From Chryseobacterium caseinilyticum (GTDB taxonomy: Bacteria > Bacteroidota > Bacteroidia > Flavobacteriales > Weeksellaceae), in assembly GCF_014837145.1 (NCBI RefSeq), contig NZ_JACYFS010000006.1, forward strand, positions 124,001-188,000: a DNA stretch of 64,000 bases, read 5' to 3'. This document shows, piece by piece, positions 1 to 9,758 of the stretch. The stretch's first letter is position 1. Each line of letters opens with the position of its first letter. The notes beneath the pieces were generated by a model. It saw only the letters and a program-made list of their open reading frames with translations. It was not told the origin of the DNA and ran no database searches. Position numbers and translations under genes: made by a program.

Positions 1-1816
1 ACCTTCTACGGGAATCAATATTATGTATTTCGAAGGAAATGAAGTGAGTTACTTAGATCCCTACACCAAAGATTTATCGACATTTATCCTGTACAAAAGA
101 AAAGATCTTCCTCCAAACGACAGGCTTTTCGAATGTCATGTTGAAGACGAACTGGATAATCTTAAACAAAGTGATTCAGAAAAAAAGGCGGCACTTGTTG
201 CGGACGGGCAATTCAGAAATTACCGTATTGCAGTATCAGCAACAGGTGAATATACAACCTTTCACGGCGGCACTGTTCCTTTGGCGATGGCAGCAATGGT
301 AACTACAATGACGAGAGTAAATGGAATCTATGAAAAAACAATTTCCACTACGATGACTATGGTTGCCAATAATAATCTTATCGTATATACAAATGCATCT
401 ACAGATCCTTTTACTAACGGTATGCCTGGTACGATGATCAATGAAAATCAAACCAACACAAACTCAGTCATCGGCACGGCTAATTACGATATTGGGCATG
501 TTTTCGGTACCAACAGCGGGGGATTGGCTGGATTAGGAGTTGTCTGTGTTGCCGGGAATAAAGCAAGAGGTGTAACGGGATCCGGAGCACCAATTGGTGA
601 TCCTTTCGATATTGATTATGTTGCTCATGAGTTGGGCCATCAGTTTGGTGCGGGGCATACATTTCGGGCAGCAACGGGTTCTTGTGCAGGTAATGCAAGT
701 ACTCCTACTGCATACGAACCAGGAAGTGGAACAACGATTATGGCTTACGCCGGTATTTGTGGTGTCAATAATATCCAACCTAATAGTGATCCCTATTTTC
801 ACGCTGCAAGTGTAGTTCAGATGTACGCTGTAATTACAAGATCAACCGACTGTTCCGCAAAAACTTCCAATAACAACGGAGTTCCTGTTGCAAACGCCGG
901 TGCGGATTACATTATTCCGAAAGGCACAGCGTTTATGCTGACCGGAGTTGGTTCTGATCCAAATAACGATCCTATCACTTATCTTTGGGAACAATATGAT
1001 AATCAGTCCAGCACGCAGCCTCCTGTGAATGCATCTGCCACCGGTCCGCTTTATCGTTCTCTCACACCTTCTACTTCGCCTGTGCGGTATTTGCCGACAC
1101 TGGCCAGTGTAGTCGCTAATAATTTAACTCCGACATGGGAAGTCACCCCAAATGTTCTCAGAACAATGAATTTTTCATTGCTGGTAAATGATAATAGACC
1201 GACAGGTAATCAGGCTGCAAACGACGCAATGGTTGTAAGTGTTACCAACGACGGTCCTTTTACCGTGACATCTCAGGCTACAAATACTCAGAATAACTCT
1301 ACAAATCCACTCAACATCACATGGAATGTGGCCGGAACAAATACAGGATCGATCAATACTCAAACTGTAACGGTCTATCTTTCCAAAGATGGCGGATTGA
1401 ATTTTAATACTGTCTTAGCAACAGGTATCCCGAATAACGGTGCAGCGAGCGTCACGATTCCAAACGAAAATGTTGCAGCGGCGAGAATTATGGTGAAAGC
1501 GGATAATAATATCTATTATGCTCTCAATTCCTCCAATTTCAGCATTCAGAACGGACTTTCTACGTCTGAAACTGCAGTGAAGAATTACTCAATTTATCCA
1601 AATCCAGCTTCTGATTTTATTACTGTCTCACTAAAAAAACTGTCTCAGAAAGCAGATTACGAAATGTATGACGCTTCGGGAAGATTGATTTTGAAAGGAA
1701 ATTTTGCAGGAGAAACTAAAATTGATGTGAGAAGTTTAACCAATGGAAATTATGTTTTGACTATGATTTTAGATAACGGTGAGAAGATCTCAGAGAAATT
1801 TATTATTAAAAAATAA
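1..1816 (+). CDS. Secreted reprolysin-like zinc metalloprotease with T9SS C-terminal domain (5' partial)
   Basis: The frame is open to the left edge of the window, so the true start and the signal peptide lie outside it. The visible part holds a metzincin zinc site HELGHQFGAGH, encoded from about position 626 (the HExxHxxGxxH pattern), followed by a Met-turn (TIMAYAG). This is the M12B reprolysin-like family. A PKD/Ig-like stretch (NAGADYIIPKG, then GSDPNNDPITYLWEQ) and a second beta-rich module follow. The last 70 or so residues (YPNPASDFITV to EKFIIKK) are a type A T9SS sorting domain, so the enzyme is probably exported through the outer membrane and anchored or released at the surface. Substrate unknown. 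A hairpin terminator follows the stop. Confidence 0.9.
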   Translation, partial: PSTGINIMYFEGNEVSYLDPYTKDLSTFILYKRKDLPPNDRLFECHVEDELDNLKQSDSEKKAALVADGQFRNYRIAVSATGEYTTFHGGTVPLAMAAMVTTMTRVNGIYEKTISTTMTMVANNNLIVYTNASTDPFTNGMPGTMINENQTNTNSVIGTANYDIGHVFGTNSGGLAGLGVVCVAGNKARGVTGSGAPIGDPFDIDYVAHELGHQFGAGHTFRAATGSCAGNASTPTAYEPGSGTTIMAYAGICGVNNIQPNSDPYFHAASVVQMYAVITRSTDCSAKTSNNNGVPVANAGADYIIPKGTAFMLTGVGSDPNNDPITYLWEQYDNQSSTQPPVNASATGPLYRSLTPSTSPVRYLPTLASVVANNLTPTWEVTPNVLRTMNFSLLVNDNRPTGNQAANDAMVVSVTNDGPFTVTSQATNTQNNSTNPLNITWNVAGTNTGSINTQTVTVYLSKDGGLNFNTVLATGIPNNGAASVTIPNENVAAARIMVKADNNIYYALNSSNFSIQNGLSTSETAVKNYSIYPNPASDFITVSLKKLSQKADYEMYDASGRLILKGNFAGETKIDVRSLTNGNYVLTMILDNGEKISEKFIIKK

Positions 1817-1832
1817 AAATTATACTCCATAA

Positions 1833-1864
1833 AAAAGCTCCGAAGAAAAAACTTCGGAGCTTTT
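1833..1864. terminator. Bidirectional intrinsic terminator
   Basis: An 11-bp perfect stem (AAGCTCCGAAG / CTTCGGAGCTT) around an A-rich loop, with T or A runs on both sides. It sits between the convergent metalloprotease and deoC genes and can serve both. Confidence 0.85.
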
Positions 1865-1879
1865 ACGTTAAATGCTTTT

Positions 1880-2623
1880 TTAATATCCTTCACCGGATGA
1901 CTGATCTTCCAGTAAAGCCAAAGCGGAAGATGTTCCGATTCTTTTTACGCCGAGATTAATCATTTTCACGGCATCAGAGTGATTTCGTACGCCTCCTGCA
2001 GCTTTTACAGGAAGTTTTCCTGCATTCTCCAGCATGATTTTTATGCCTTTAAAAGTCGCTCCGTTGGGCTTTCCATCTTTGGTTTCATAAAAGCCGGTAG
2101 ATGATTTAACAAATATTGCTGAAAGGTTATTTTCATCAAAATTTTCTTCTGCCCAGTTTGAAATTTTTCCGGTTAAGTCTGCAATCTGATCATCAGATAA
2201 TGCAGCAATTTCAATGATCCATTTGGCAATTTTCTGATGCTGAAGACACAGTTTTGTGCACTCCAGAAATTCAGTTTTTACCAAATCAATATTTCCGTTG
2301 AGGTATTCTGAATAATTAATAACAAAATCTAGTTCGTCAGCACCGTCGTCAATGGCTTTTCGGGCTTCGGCAAGTTTTTCTTCAACTGAATCCGTTCCTT
2401 CATGAAAGCCTATTACAGTTCCGATTTTCACATCAGAATTTTTATCGGTCAGAAACTTTTTAATTTCAGAAACATATTCGGGCCTTATCATCACGGCAAA
2501 AATTCCGTTGTCGTTGGCTTCGGTTGCCAGCTCTCTGTCTTTCTGAACTGTCTGTTCCTCTGACAGACCGGATTGCTGCGGTGTTTTAAGATAAGTTGAA
2601 TCTAAATAATCTGCGATATTCAT
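1880..2623 (-). CDS. deoC: Deoxyribose-phosphate aldolase
   Basis: Class I aldolase, 247 residues, that splits 2-deoxyribose-5-phosphate into glyceraldehyde-3-phosphate and acetaldehyde in deoxynucleoside catabolism. Visible family marks are the DELDFVINYS segment, the Schiff-base lysine region IFVKSSTGF and the KAAGGVRN phosphate-binding loop near the C-terminus. I start it at the ATG at 2623. The frame is open one codon further to a TTG, but that is less likely. It lies 3 bp after the stop of the Lrp/AsnC gene, so the two are almost certainly one transcript, and the regulator may control deoC or itself. Confidence 0.93.
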   Translation of the reverse strand: MNIADYLDSTYLKTPQQSGLSEEQTVQKDRELATEANDNGIFAVMIRPEYVSEIKKFLTDKNSDVKIGTVIGFHEGTDSVEEKLAEARKAIDDGADELDFVINYSEYLNGNIDLVKTEFLECTKLCLQHQKIAKWIIEIAALSDDQIADLTGKISNWAEENFDENNLSAIFVKSSTGFYETKDGKPNGATFKGIKIMLENAGKLPVKAAGGVRNHSDAVKMINLGVKRIGTSSALALLEDQSSGEGY

Positions 2624-2626
2624 CAA

Positions 2627-3097
2627 TTATACTTTAAGCTGTCTTGCAATGCTCTGTTCAAGAGAAATAAATGTTTCAGTACGGGTTACTCCCTTGAATT
2701 TCTGCAGTTTACTCAAAATCTGCATAAGGTGGTCGTTATCCTTGCACAGAACTTTAATAAAAACGGCATAGTTTCCGGTGGTGTAATGCGCTTCCACTAC
2801 TTCATTCACTTCCTTCAGGGCTTTTACAACATCTGCATAGTGACTTGGCTGGTCAAGAAATATTCCGATAAAGGAAACTACTTTAAAACCGATTTTTTTA
2901 GGATTTAAAAAAGAAATGGTACTTTCTATCACACCTGCATGCTCCAGTTTTTTTATTCTCTGGTGAACTGCAGTGGTTGAGATCCCGACTTTCGACGAGA
3001 TGTGTGCAAGTGAAGTCTTGGAATTGTCCATCAGCATGTAAATAATCTGCTTGTCGATGGCATCCAGATAGTAGTCAGTATTGTTAGCGTTCTTCAT
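2627..3097 (-). CDS. Lrp/AsnC family transcriptional regulator
   Basis: 156 residues with the classic two-part layout: an N-terminal winged helix-turn-helix (about residues 12-60, with IDKQIIYMLMDNSKTSLAHI and VGISTTAVHQRIKKLE) and a C-terminal RAM/AsnC ligand-binding domain (about 75-150, ending in the SLEQSIARQLKV region). Such proteins form octamers and sense amino acids or other small molecules. The effector cannot be read from sequence. It is the first gene of a two-gene operon with deoC. Confidence 0.9.
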   Translation of the reverse strand: MKNANNTDYYLDAIDKQIIYMLMDNSKTSLAHISSKVGISTTAVHQRIKKLEHAGVIESTISFLNPKKIGFKVVSFIGIFLDQPSHYADVVKALKEVNEVVEAHYTTGNYAVFIKVLCKDNDHLMQILSKLQKFKGVTRTETFISLEQSIARQLKV

Positions 3098-3144
3098 TTT
3101 TGATTTAGTTTAATGTTTTTAAAGAAATGATGTTAATTTATATC

Positions 3145-4077
3145 TTAGTTTTTTAGTTTAACGAGAACAGGAAAATGATCGCTGTAGCCTCCCAGATAGC
3201 GTGTTCCGGCAAAGGTTCTGAATGGTCTTCCTGAGAGATTTCTGGACTTTAATGTGAGTTGAGGGTGATTAAAAACCTCTGCCATCTCAAACTGCAGCTG
3301 ATCTTCCTGATGATAAAAATTCCCTGATAGTAGAATTTGATCAAATAACAAACCACTTTTGTAGTGAAATGTAGAATATTTTTTGTTAAAAAATAAATCT
3401 GCAAAAGGATTTTCAAGTGCATTCTTCTGAAACGTCTTGTCTGAAAGGATTTCCAGCACTTCATCATCAGGATTTTCATTAAAATCTCCGCAGACAATTA
3501 CTTTCTCATCCGCGTTTTCCTGGATTTTTTCTATTCTGTTTTTTAATTCCTGAAGAATGTATGATCTTTTTGGCTTATTGACGTCTTTTTCTCTTTTAGA
3601 AGGAAGGTGAAGTACAAATACGTTAATGATTTCTCCCTCAAATTTTACTTTGGCAAAAAGTATATCACGTGTGGTGTCATAATATTTTTCGTCAAGGCCC
3701 GATTCTTCGAAGAAAAAAGTAATAGGCTCAGATTCTAAAATTTCAATTTTGGAATGATCGTACAGAAGTGCGACGTCTACATTTCTTTCATCCAGAGATT
3801 TGTAGTGCAGAATACCGTATTTCCCCTGAAGAGGTTCTGTCTGAATCAAATCTTTCAGAACATGATCTCCGGAAATTTCGGCAAGACCGATCATGAAAGG
3901 CAATTGCTGATGCTGCTCTCCGATCAGCCGAAAAGCATGTGCAATTTTATTAAGTTTATACTGATACTTTCTGAAATCCCAGTTGAAAAGACCACTTTTG
4001 GTTTTCTCAGACTTATGGCCTGCATTAGAATCCGGTAAAAACAAATTTTCAACGTTATAGAATGCAAAAATCTCCAT
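3145..4077 (-). CDS. Endonuclease/exonuclease/phosphatase-fold protein
   Basis: 310 residues of the EEP (DNase I-like) superfamily. Key motifs are FYNVENLF at the N-terminus (the Asn/Glu metal site), VCGDFNENPDDE in the middle and YSDHFPVLV at the end (catalytic His with its Asp). The metal site is complete, so an active phosphodiesterase is likely. The substrate (DNA, phospholipid or nucleotide) is open. No signal peptide is seen. It stands alone between the Lrp-deoC operon and trmD. Confidence 0.85.
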   Translation of the reverse strand: MEIFAFYNVENLFLPDSNAGHKSEKTKSGLFNWDFRKYQYKLNKIAHAFRLIGEQHQQLPFMIGLAEISGDHVLKDLIQTEPLQGKYGILHYKSLDERNVDVALLYDHSKIEILESEPITFFFEESGLDEKYYDTTRDILFAKVKFEGEIINVFVLHLPSKREKDVNKPKRSYILQELKNRIEKIQENADEKVIVCGDFNENPDDEVLEILSDKTFQKNALENPFADLFFNKKYSTFHYKSGLLFDQILLSGNFYHQEDQLQFEMAEVFNHPQLTLKSRNLSGRPFRTFAGTRYLGGYSDHFPVLVKLKN

Positions 4078-4296
4078 GATTTGTTTGCGAAAAATTAATA
4101 TTCTACCTAGCCTTTCAAAAATTTGTGTGGTTAAAAATACAAATAGTTTTTTGATGAATCGGTATTTTAATTGATATTTTAAGGTTAACTCATGTAATCA
4201 TAATGATATTTCATTGATTTACAAAAAATTAGATTTTAAAATAAATGTGAAATTAAATTCGGATAAAAACGTCGGTAAAATTTTCAATTTTATAAT

Positions 4297-4968
4297 CTAC
4301 AGTAAGTCAGGTCTTTTCTCTGTTGTAATGCGTACAGCCTCTTCGTAACGCCAGTCTTCAATCATTTTAGAATTTCCGCTGAGCAGAATTTTAGGAACCT
4401 CAAGACCTTTATAGACCTCGGGTCTCGTGTAGATGGGTGGCGACAGAAGATCATCCTGAAAACTGTCTGTTAAAGCACTCTGCTCATCATTTAAAACTCC
4501 CGGTAAAAGTCTGATCACAGAATCAGCCAAAACGCAGGCAGCAAGTTCGCCACCAGTTAAAACATAATCACCGATTGAAATTTCTTTTGTAATATGAAGT
4601 TCCCTTACACGCTGATCGATGCCTTTGTAATGTCCGCAAAGAAAAATCAGATTGTTTTTAATAGAAAGTGTGTTGGCGATTTTTTGGTTTAAAGTAACAC
4701 CATCGGGAGTAAGATAGATTACTTCATCATAATCACGCTGAGCTTTGAGTTCAGAAATGCATTTATCAATAGGCTCAATCATCATCACCATTCCGGCCCC
4801 GCCACCGTACGGTTCGTCGTCTATCTGCCGGTGTTTGTTGACTGACCAGTTTCTGAGCTGATGAAAATGAACTTCGGCAACGCCTTTATCCACCGCCCGT
4901 TTAAGTATAGATGTTTGAAATGGACTTTCCATGAGCTCTGGAAGTACGCTTATAATATCAATTCTCAT
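4297..4968 (-). CDS. trmD: tRNA (guanine-37-N1)-methyltransferase
   Basis: SPOUT-class methyltransferase, 223 residues (usual size), which makes m1G37 in tRNAs for Leu, Pro and Arg and prevents +1 frameshifting. Seen: N-terminal [12 protein letters not shown], the [10 protein letters not shown] loop, [12 protein letters not shown], and the SAM-binding knot [14 protein letters not shown]. Its ATG overlaps the stop of the NADH dehydrogenase gene by 4 bp (ATGA), so translation is probably coupled to that gene. Confidence 0.96.
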   Translation of the reverse strand: MRIDIISVLPELMESPFQTSILKRAVDKGVAEVHFHQLRNWSVNKHRQIDDEPYGGGAGMVMMIEPIDKCISELKAQRDYDEVIYLTPDGVTLNQKIANTLSIKNNLIFLCGHYKGIDQRVRELHITKEISIGDYVLTGGELAACVLADSVIRLLPGVLNDEQSALTDSFQDDLLSPPIYTRPEVYKGLEVPKILLSGNSKMIEDWRYEEAVRITTEKRPDLL

Positions 4969-6227
4969 TGTAATGTTCCGTTTTTCTTATTGGATAAAAT
5001 GATCAGTCGCAAAGACGAATCTTTATTAAAATAACTCCACATCCAGTTAAAGAACACGGCAAGTTTATTTCTGACGCTCAAAATTAGCATTAAGTGAAGG
5101 AACATCCAAAAATACCACGCAATAAAGCCCTGAAATTTAATAAAGGGCAGATCAACTACGGCTCTGTGTTTGCCGATGGTTGCGAGTGAACCTTTGTCAT
5201 CGTACTCATATTCAGTCCATTCTGACTGATTTTTTTTCAGGAAATTTCTGCCTAAATTTTTTGCCTGATTGATCGCTACATTTGCTACCTGAGGATGTCC
5301 CTGAGGATATTTCGGAGTTTCCATGTAAGCGATATCTCCGATGGCATAAATATTATCAAAACCTTTGATTTTGTTGAATCTGTCGGTGATGTATCGGTTT
5401 CTGATGATTTTTTCCTGCTCAAATCCGTCGATGATATTTCCTGTAACTCCGGCTGCCCAGATCACATTGTTGGATGGGATTTGTTTTCCGCTTTTCATAA
5501 AAACCCTGTCGCCATCATAGTCGGTAACATATTCGCCACTCAGAAAATCTACACCGAGATCCTTCAGATATTTTTCAGATTGAGTCTGAGCTTCGTCGCT
5601 CATTACTGCCAACGGTTTTTCGGTAGAACTTACGAGGATGATTTTAAGATTGTCGAAATTCATGTAAGGATAATCTCTGGGAAGAATTTCTTTTTTCATT
5701 TCAGAAAAAGCACCGGCCAGCTCCACGCCCGTTGGTCCGCTCCCAACGATAACGATGTTCCAGTTGCCGTCGTCACTGCGGCTTTTTTCAAGAATTAATT
5801 TCTCGAAAGTCATTAAAACATGATTTCTGATGCTGATGGCTTCCTGAGTGTTTTTCATCCCGAAAGCTCTGGATTCCATTTCTTTGTTGCCGAAAAAATT
5901 GGTTTTGCAGCCGGTCGCAATAATCAGTTTATCATAACTGAACTCTGCGCCATCGGTAATCACTTTATTTTGGGAAGGAATAATTTCTTTCACTTCGGTT
6001 AGCCTGAACTGTGTATTTCTCGACTGCTGAAAAATTTTACGGAAAGGGAAGGAGATGTTGGAAGGTTCGATCCGTCCGCATGCCACCTGATAGAAAAGAG
6101 GCTGAAACATGTGATGGTTTACGCGGTCGAGAACGATGACCTTTTTGTTTTTGTTGTTCAGTGTTTTAGCGAGTTGCAAACCGGCAAATCCTCCTCCAAT
6201 AATGATAACTTTCTCCCTTGTTTCCAT
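4965..6227 (-). CDS. Type II NADH dehydrogenase (NAD(P)/FAD-dependent oxidoreductase)
   Basis: 420 residues. An N-terminal FAD dinucleotide fold ([16 protein letters not shown]) is followed by a second NAD(P)H-binding fold ([17 protein letters not shown], about residue 160) and the late FAD motif [11 protein letters not shown]. The C-terminal part from about residue 355 carries hydrophobic stretches ([17 protein letters not shown]) that fit membrane attachment as in NDH-2 enzymes, which pass electrons from NADH to menaquinone without pumping protons. A -7 box ends 5 nt before the ATG. The gene heads an operon with trmD. Confidence 0.9.
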   Translation of the reverse strand: METREKVIIIGGGFAGLQLAKTLNNKNKKVIVLDRVNHHMFQPLFYQVACGRIEPSNISFPFRKIFQQSRNTQFRLTEVKEIIPSQNKVITDGAEFSYDKLIIATGCKTNFFGNKEMESRAFGMKNTQEAISIRNHVLMTFEKLILEKSRSDDGNWNIVIVGSGPTGVELAGAFSEMKKEILPRDYPYMNFDNLKIILVSSTEKPLAVMSDEAQTQSEKYLKDLGVDFLSGEYVTDYDGDRVFMKSGKQIPSNNVIWAAGVTGNIIDGFEQEKIIRNRYITDRFNKIKGFDNIYAIGDIAYMETPKYPQGHPQVANVAINQAKNLGRNFLKKNQSEWTEYEYDDKGSLATIGKHRAVVDLPFIKFQGFIAWYFWMFLHLMLILSVRNKLAVFFNWMWSYFNKDSSLRLIILSNKKNGTLQ

Positions 6228-6232
6228 AGTAA

Positions 6233-6240
6233 CAAATTTA
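6233..6240 (-). promoter_or_regulatory. -7 promoter element of the NADH dehydrogenase gene
   Basis: TAAATTTG on the minus strand, an exact match to Bacteroidota TAnnTTTG. Its final G is 5 nt from the ATG at 6227, so the mRNA should have almost no leader. Confidence 0.65.
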
Positions 6241-6272
6241 CAGATTTATTTTAGTAATTAATGTCAAAAACT

Positions 6273-6280
6273 TAGTTTTG
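6273..6280 (+). promoter_or_regulatory. -7 promoter element of the GH25 lysozyme gene
   Basis: TAGTTTTG, an exact TAnnTTTG match, 7 nt before the ATG at 6288. It is divergent from the NADH dehydrogenase promoter 33 bp away. Confidence 0.65.
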
Positions 6281-6287
6281 CATAGCA

Positions 6288-7151
6288 ATGACAAAGAAAA
6301 GATACACCAAAAAAGCTGCCACTAACCGACACAGAAACAGACGCAAAAAATCAAATTTGCGCAGGATTATTGTTTTGGTGGTTCTTGCTGTGGCCTTGCT
6401 GGGAACAGGTTTTTATTTGAAACAGAAAATCTCTTATTACTACGCTCTGTATTTTAATAAAACCTCGCACAAAAAACTAAAAAACTCTGAGCGTGAAGCT
6501 GCAAGAATTCAGAAAATCATCAGCGAAAATTTAGATAAAACTTACGGTTTTGATATTTCTCATTATCAAAATAAAGAAGACATAAAATGGGACAGCCTGA
6601 GCATTGGCAACAAAACCATTCCACTGGAATTTGTGGTGATGAGGGCTACGATGGGAAACGCCAATGCAGACCGTCATTTCAATGATTTCTGGGAGCTGGC
6701 AAAAAAGCATGAACTGATTCGGGGAGCTTATCATTTTTACCGTGCCGATGAAGATCCTGTACGTCAGGCCAACAATTTTCTTGAGAATGTAAAGCTCGAA
6801 AGCGGAGATCTTCCTCCAATTCTGGATATAGAAAAGATTCCGAGAAAAAAATCTAAAGAAAAATTAGTGGAAGATTTGAAGGTTTGGTGCAAAATTGTGG
6901 AAGAAACTTATGGTAAAAAGCCGGTTATTTACACGTACTACTATTACTACAAAGATTTTCTTAAAGGTGAATTTGATGATTATCCTCTTTGGTTAGCCAA
7001 CTACAACGATGTCCCGACACCTTCACCAGATGACCATTTTGATTTCTGGCAGTTTACCGAAAACGGAATTGTACACGGTATCAACACCAAGGTTGATCTG
7101 GATCTGTATAACGGAAGTTTGTGGTCGCTAAAAAGTTTGACTCTGGATTAA
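6288..7151 (+). CDS. GH25 family lysozyme (membrane-anchored muramidase)
   Basis: 287 residues. A basic N-terminus (many Lys/Arg, residues 1-25) precedes one transmembrane helix (about 26-45), so the catalytic domain should face the periplasm as a type II membrane protein. The GH25 fold is clear: FDISHYQNKEDIKW (first catalytic Asp), EFVVMRATMG, LIRGAYHFYRADEDP, the DxE motif PPILDIEKI and DFWQFTENG. GH25 enzymes cut the MurNAc-GlcNAc bond of peptidoglycan. Here it is more likely a cell-wall remodelling enzyme than a phage lysin, since no phage genes are near. Confidence 0.9.
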   Translation: MTKKRYTKKAATNRHRNRRKKSNLRRIIVLVVLAVALLGTGFYLKQKISYYYALYFNKTSHKKLKNSEREAARIQKIISENLDKTYGFDISHYQNKEDIKWDSLSIGNKTIPLEFVVMRATMGNANADRHFNDFWELAKKHELIRGAYHFYRADEDPVRQANNFLENVKLESGDLPPILDIEKIPRKKSKEKLVEDLKVWCKIVEETYGKKPVIYTYYYYYKDFLKGEFDDYPLWLANYNDVPTPSPDDHFDFWQFTENGIVHGINTKVDLDLYNGSLWSLKSLTLD

Positions 7152-7280
7152 GGTTGAGGATAAGGTTTGGCGCAAGCAATTCAAATTAATTTTGCTATCC
7201 TTTTTTGAACTGTTGAATATCTGCTATTTACAACTCTGATCATTTAGATCTTTTGTGATTTTTGTGGTTAATTTATATGT

Positions 7281-8414
7281 TTAATCCTTAAACGGTTTTC
7301 TCTGCACCCATTCTGTTTTTGGAGAAATTGAAGGGAAAATTCTGCTCATAAAAGGATTAATCAGAAAATTATTGTGCTTTATCAGACCAAAAATTTCGTA
7401 AGGTTCGGCGCCGATGGTGGATTTGATTTCTAATGCTGTCCTACCGAAAATAATCCTTGAAAATTTTTCTTCAATACCGAATTTTACCATATCCAGAAGC
7501 ATGTTCAGATAGATTTGTTTTTCTTTCTGAAGGTCTTTGTCGTAGCCTAAAAAATAAGTATCAACATCAGAATTATTTAAAATCAATGTATAAAAACCAA
7601 TCATTTCACCATGAAGAAAATAACCAAAAATTCTGAAATTGTCTTTCATTGATTCTTTCAGTCTGAAAAAATGATTTTCGGGAAGAAAGAATGTGTTGAA
7701 AGGTGCGTTATCAGCTACATTTTGATACAGAATATTTATTTTTCCGCTCCACTTTTGAATATCATTTAAATCTAATTCTCTCTTCTCAATATCTTTCGAT
7801 TTTTTTCTTGCTGTGTTTGCTCTGCTGCGGTATTTTGTAGAAAAATCATTCAAATAATTATCAAAACTTTGCCATGAGTCTTTTATTTTGAGCATCATAT
7901 TTGGCTGTACAGAAAACCTGAAGTAGGGTTTGAAATTTTCCCCGGTGAACAGACCGATAAATTTGGTTCGGAAATCTTTGTAGATAATCAGTGAAGATTT
8001 TCTGTACTTTTTCTGCATCAACTGTACAGCTTCGCCAAGCAAAGCCGACGCATCGTGAGTGCTTATTTTTTCATTATTAAAATAGAAAGCATTTTGGCCT
8101 GTAAGCATATTGTTTCCTACAAACATCACATCTCTACTGAATTTTTTTGCGAGGAAATTTTTAACGTTACAGAACATTTCATCTTTTTGAAATGTCTGAT
8201 GCTGCGTAAAGCTCAGATACTGAAACAATGCGCCTCCCACAAGATTTTCATCAGCAAAAAATGCCGCAAAATAGCAGTCCATATTATCTGGTTTCGAATC
8301 TTCCAAAACTTCAAAATATCCGCGCGATAAGAGAATATTCTGCTTCCCAACCACACTGTCCCAAAGGGAAGGAAGTTCTTTTGCTGAATGATAAATTTTA
8401 TAAGTGTACGCCAT
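7281..8414 (-). CDS. GNAT/FemAB-like acyltransferase
   Basis: 377 residues. The C-terminal half has a GNAT-like core (IFGYFLHGEMIGFYTLILN, then DVDTYFLGYDKDLQ and a conserved IIFGRTALEIKSTIGAEP end). The two-lobe size and the KYRSRANTARKK segment resemble the FemAB/BioF2-like acetyltransferases. These families move acyl or aminoacyl groups to small molecules, lipids or peptidoglycan precursors, but the acceptor here is unknown. There is no signal peptide and no transmembrane helix. The gene is monocistronic. Confidence 0.65.
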   Translation of the reverse strand: MAYTYKIYHSAKELPSLWDSVVGKQNILLSRGYFEVLEDSKPDNMDCYFAAFFADENLVGGALFQYLSFTQHQTFQKDEMFCNVKNFLAKKFSRDVMFVGNNMLTGQNAFYFNNEKISTHDASALLGEAVQLMQKKYRKSSLIIYKDFRTKFIGLFTGENFKPYFRFSVQPNMMLKIKDSWQSFDNYLNDFSTKYRSRANTARKKSKDIEKRELDLNDIQKWSGKINILYQNVADNAPFNTFFLPENHFFRLKESMKDNFRIFGYFLHGEMIGFYTLILNNSDVDTYFLGYDKDLQKEKQIYLNMLLDMVKFGIEEKFSRIIFGRTALEIKSTIGAEPYEIFGLIKHNNFLINPFMSRIFPSISPKTEWVQRKPFKD

Positions 8415-8426
8415 AAAAAAAGGTCA

Positions 8427-8434
8427 CAAATGTA
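8427..8434 (-). promoter_or_regulatory. -7 promoter element of the acyltransferase gene
   Basis: TACATTTG on the minus strand, 12 nt before the ATG at 8414. Confidence 0.5.
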
Positions 8435-8455
8435 ACCTTTAATTTTAAATTGAAA

Positions 8456-8974
8456 TTATTTCGGTGTGGTAAAATTAAAACCATCCAAAGCGTACCATCC
8501 GCAGATAATTCCTCCCATAATTGTAATTGTGACAGTCCAGTAACCTGCATTCAGCATTACATATTTCCATGATTTTCTTTCAAACGCAGCGTTGATTCCG
8601 AAAAGTGGGAATACAAAGAAAATTCCGGCCATAAAAGAATGCAGTACACCATGACCAAATGATCTGTACGCCATTCTGTATTCTTTCATAAATGCCGTGT
8701 AAGACGTTTTGGCAAGCGTTTCATCGCCACCAATCATTCCCAAAGCACCAAACTGATGAATCGTTACAAACTGCAGGAACATGCCGATCAGTATCGACAA
8801 AAATGTGCTGAAAAGAAAGATGAAGAGCATATTTGACTTCTTTATTTTGTCTTCATTTACTCCTGCAATTCTCATCCAAAACGTTCCGAAAACTTTTGGA
8901 TGATACCAGATATAGCCCGTAATTAAAGGAACTAAAGCAGCTGTGAGAATAGCGAAAAAATTGGTTGGCAACAT
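8456..8974 (-). CDS. DUF1761-type membrane protein
   Basis: 172 residues with about four transmembrane segments. The N-terminal pattern (FFAILTAALVPLITGYIWYHPKVFGTFWM) and the C-terminal G-rich helix are typical of the DUF1761 family of small inner-membrane proteins. No function is known. Monocistronic, with no obvious partner. Confidence 0.75.
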   Translation of the reverse strand: MLPTNFFAILTAALVPLITGYIWYHPKVFGTFWMRIAGVNEDKIKKSNMLFIFLFSTFLSILIGMFLQFVTIHQFGALGMIGGDETLAKTSYTAFMKEYRMAYRSFGHGVLHSFMAGIFFVFPLFGINAAFERKSWKYVMLNAGYWTVTITIMGGIICGWYALDGFNFTTPK

Positions 8975-9073
8975 GATTTTGTGTTTTAAATGATTGTGGC
9001 ATAAATCTACATTAAAAAATGGTACGGTTAAAAATTTGATTAAAAATTTTGACTCAGTGCATGTAAGGTTAAA

Positions 9074-9691
9074 TTATTTTAAAAAATTAAAAATTTTAAA
9101 TAGATCTTCAGGGAAGATGATGTAATAATATATCATGTTGGGAATAGCAGAAACTAACGATAGTACAATTGCAAAAACAGGAACTAAGGCATACATAATC
9201 CAAGGGAATTTCCGTTTCCAGACAAATTTTTTAATCATCGCATGCCAAATAATTTTCACCCGTTCTTTATCATTCCACAAAACAGCAAAACAGAGAATAA
9301 AATAAAACGAAAATCTGAAAGAAAAGGCATTTCCCATCGCGTTATTCATAAAGCTGATATCCATTAATACAATATTTGCTGCTACAGGAATGAAAAAAAT
9401 AACGCCAAGAATTGCCGTAGATTCAAACAGCAGCAGTAAGCCTGTGACAATTTGGAGAATTCCAACAGTTGTTTTGAAAGGTTCGTGATCGAAGAGATAC
9501 CACATTACCTGAAAAAGTTGTAAATCTTTTAAAGGTTTACTCATTTCTGCAGCAGAAATTCCAAACTGACCACCGTTTGTGAGTTTACCGTAACCGTAGT
9601 GAATAAACGTGTAAGCCAAAAGAAATCTGGATACCAAAATGAAATAATCCCAATATCTTTTTCTGGAAACCGCAGGTAATTTTGCTGTCAT
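9074..9691 (-). CDS. DoxX-like small membrane protein
   Basis: 205 residues with about five hydrophobic segments. The order of helices (FILVSRFLLAYTFIHYGYGKL, LQIVTGLLLLFEST, ILGVIFFIPVAANIVLMDI) resembles the DoxX/DoxD-like family. The frame is open to a TTG at 9739, but that region holds the promoter of the divergent ABC-F gene, so the ATG at 9691 is chosen. Function unknown. DoxX-like proteins have been linked to redox balance, but nothing here tests that. Confidence 0.65.
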   Translation of the reverse strand: MTAKLPAVSRKRYWDYFILVSRFLLAYTFIHYGYGKLTNGGQFGISAAEMSKPLKDLQLFQVMWYLFDHEPFKTTVGILQIVTGLLLLFESTAILGVIFFIPVAANIVLMDISFMNNAMGNAFSFRFSFYFILCFAVLWNDKERVKIIWHAMIKKFVWKRKFPWIMYALVPVFAIVLSLVSAIPNMIYYYIIFPEDLFKIFNFLK

Positions 9692-9712
9692 ATTTTTAAG
9701 GTTTAAATTTTG

Positions 9713-9720
9713 TACTTTTG
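9713..9720 (+). promoter_or_regulatory. -7 promoter element of the ABC-F ATPase gene
   Basis: TACTTTTG (TAnnTTTG) 38 nt before the ATG at 9759. Confidence 0.65.
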
Positions 9721-9758
9721 CCGCTCGATTCAATATCAATCAAAAGCTTCACATTATA

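Noticed and set aside
480..802. Overlapping antisense and alternate frames inside the T9SS metalloprotease
   Set aside because: They are shadows of the real coding frame, with no domain, start context or conserved motif.
6288..7151. GH25 lysozyme as evidence for a prophage
   Set aside because: It has a membrane anchor, its own promoter and housekeeping neighbours. No holin, tail, capsid or integrase genes are present.
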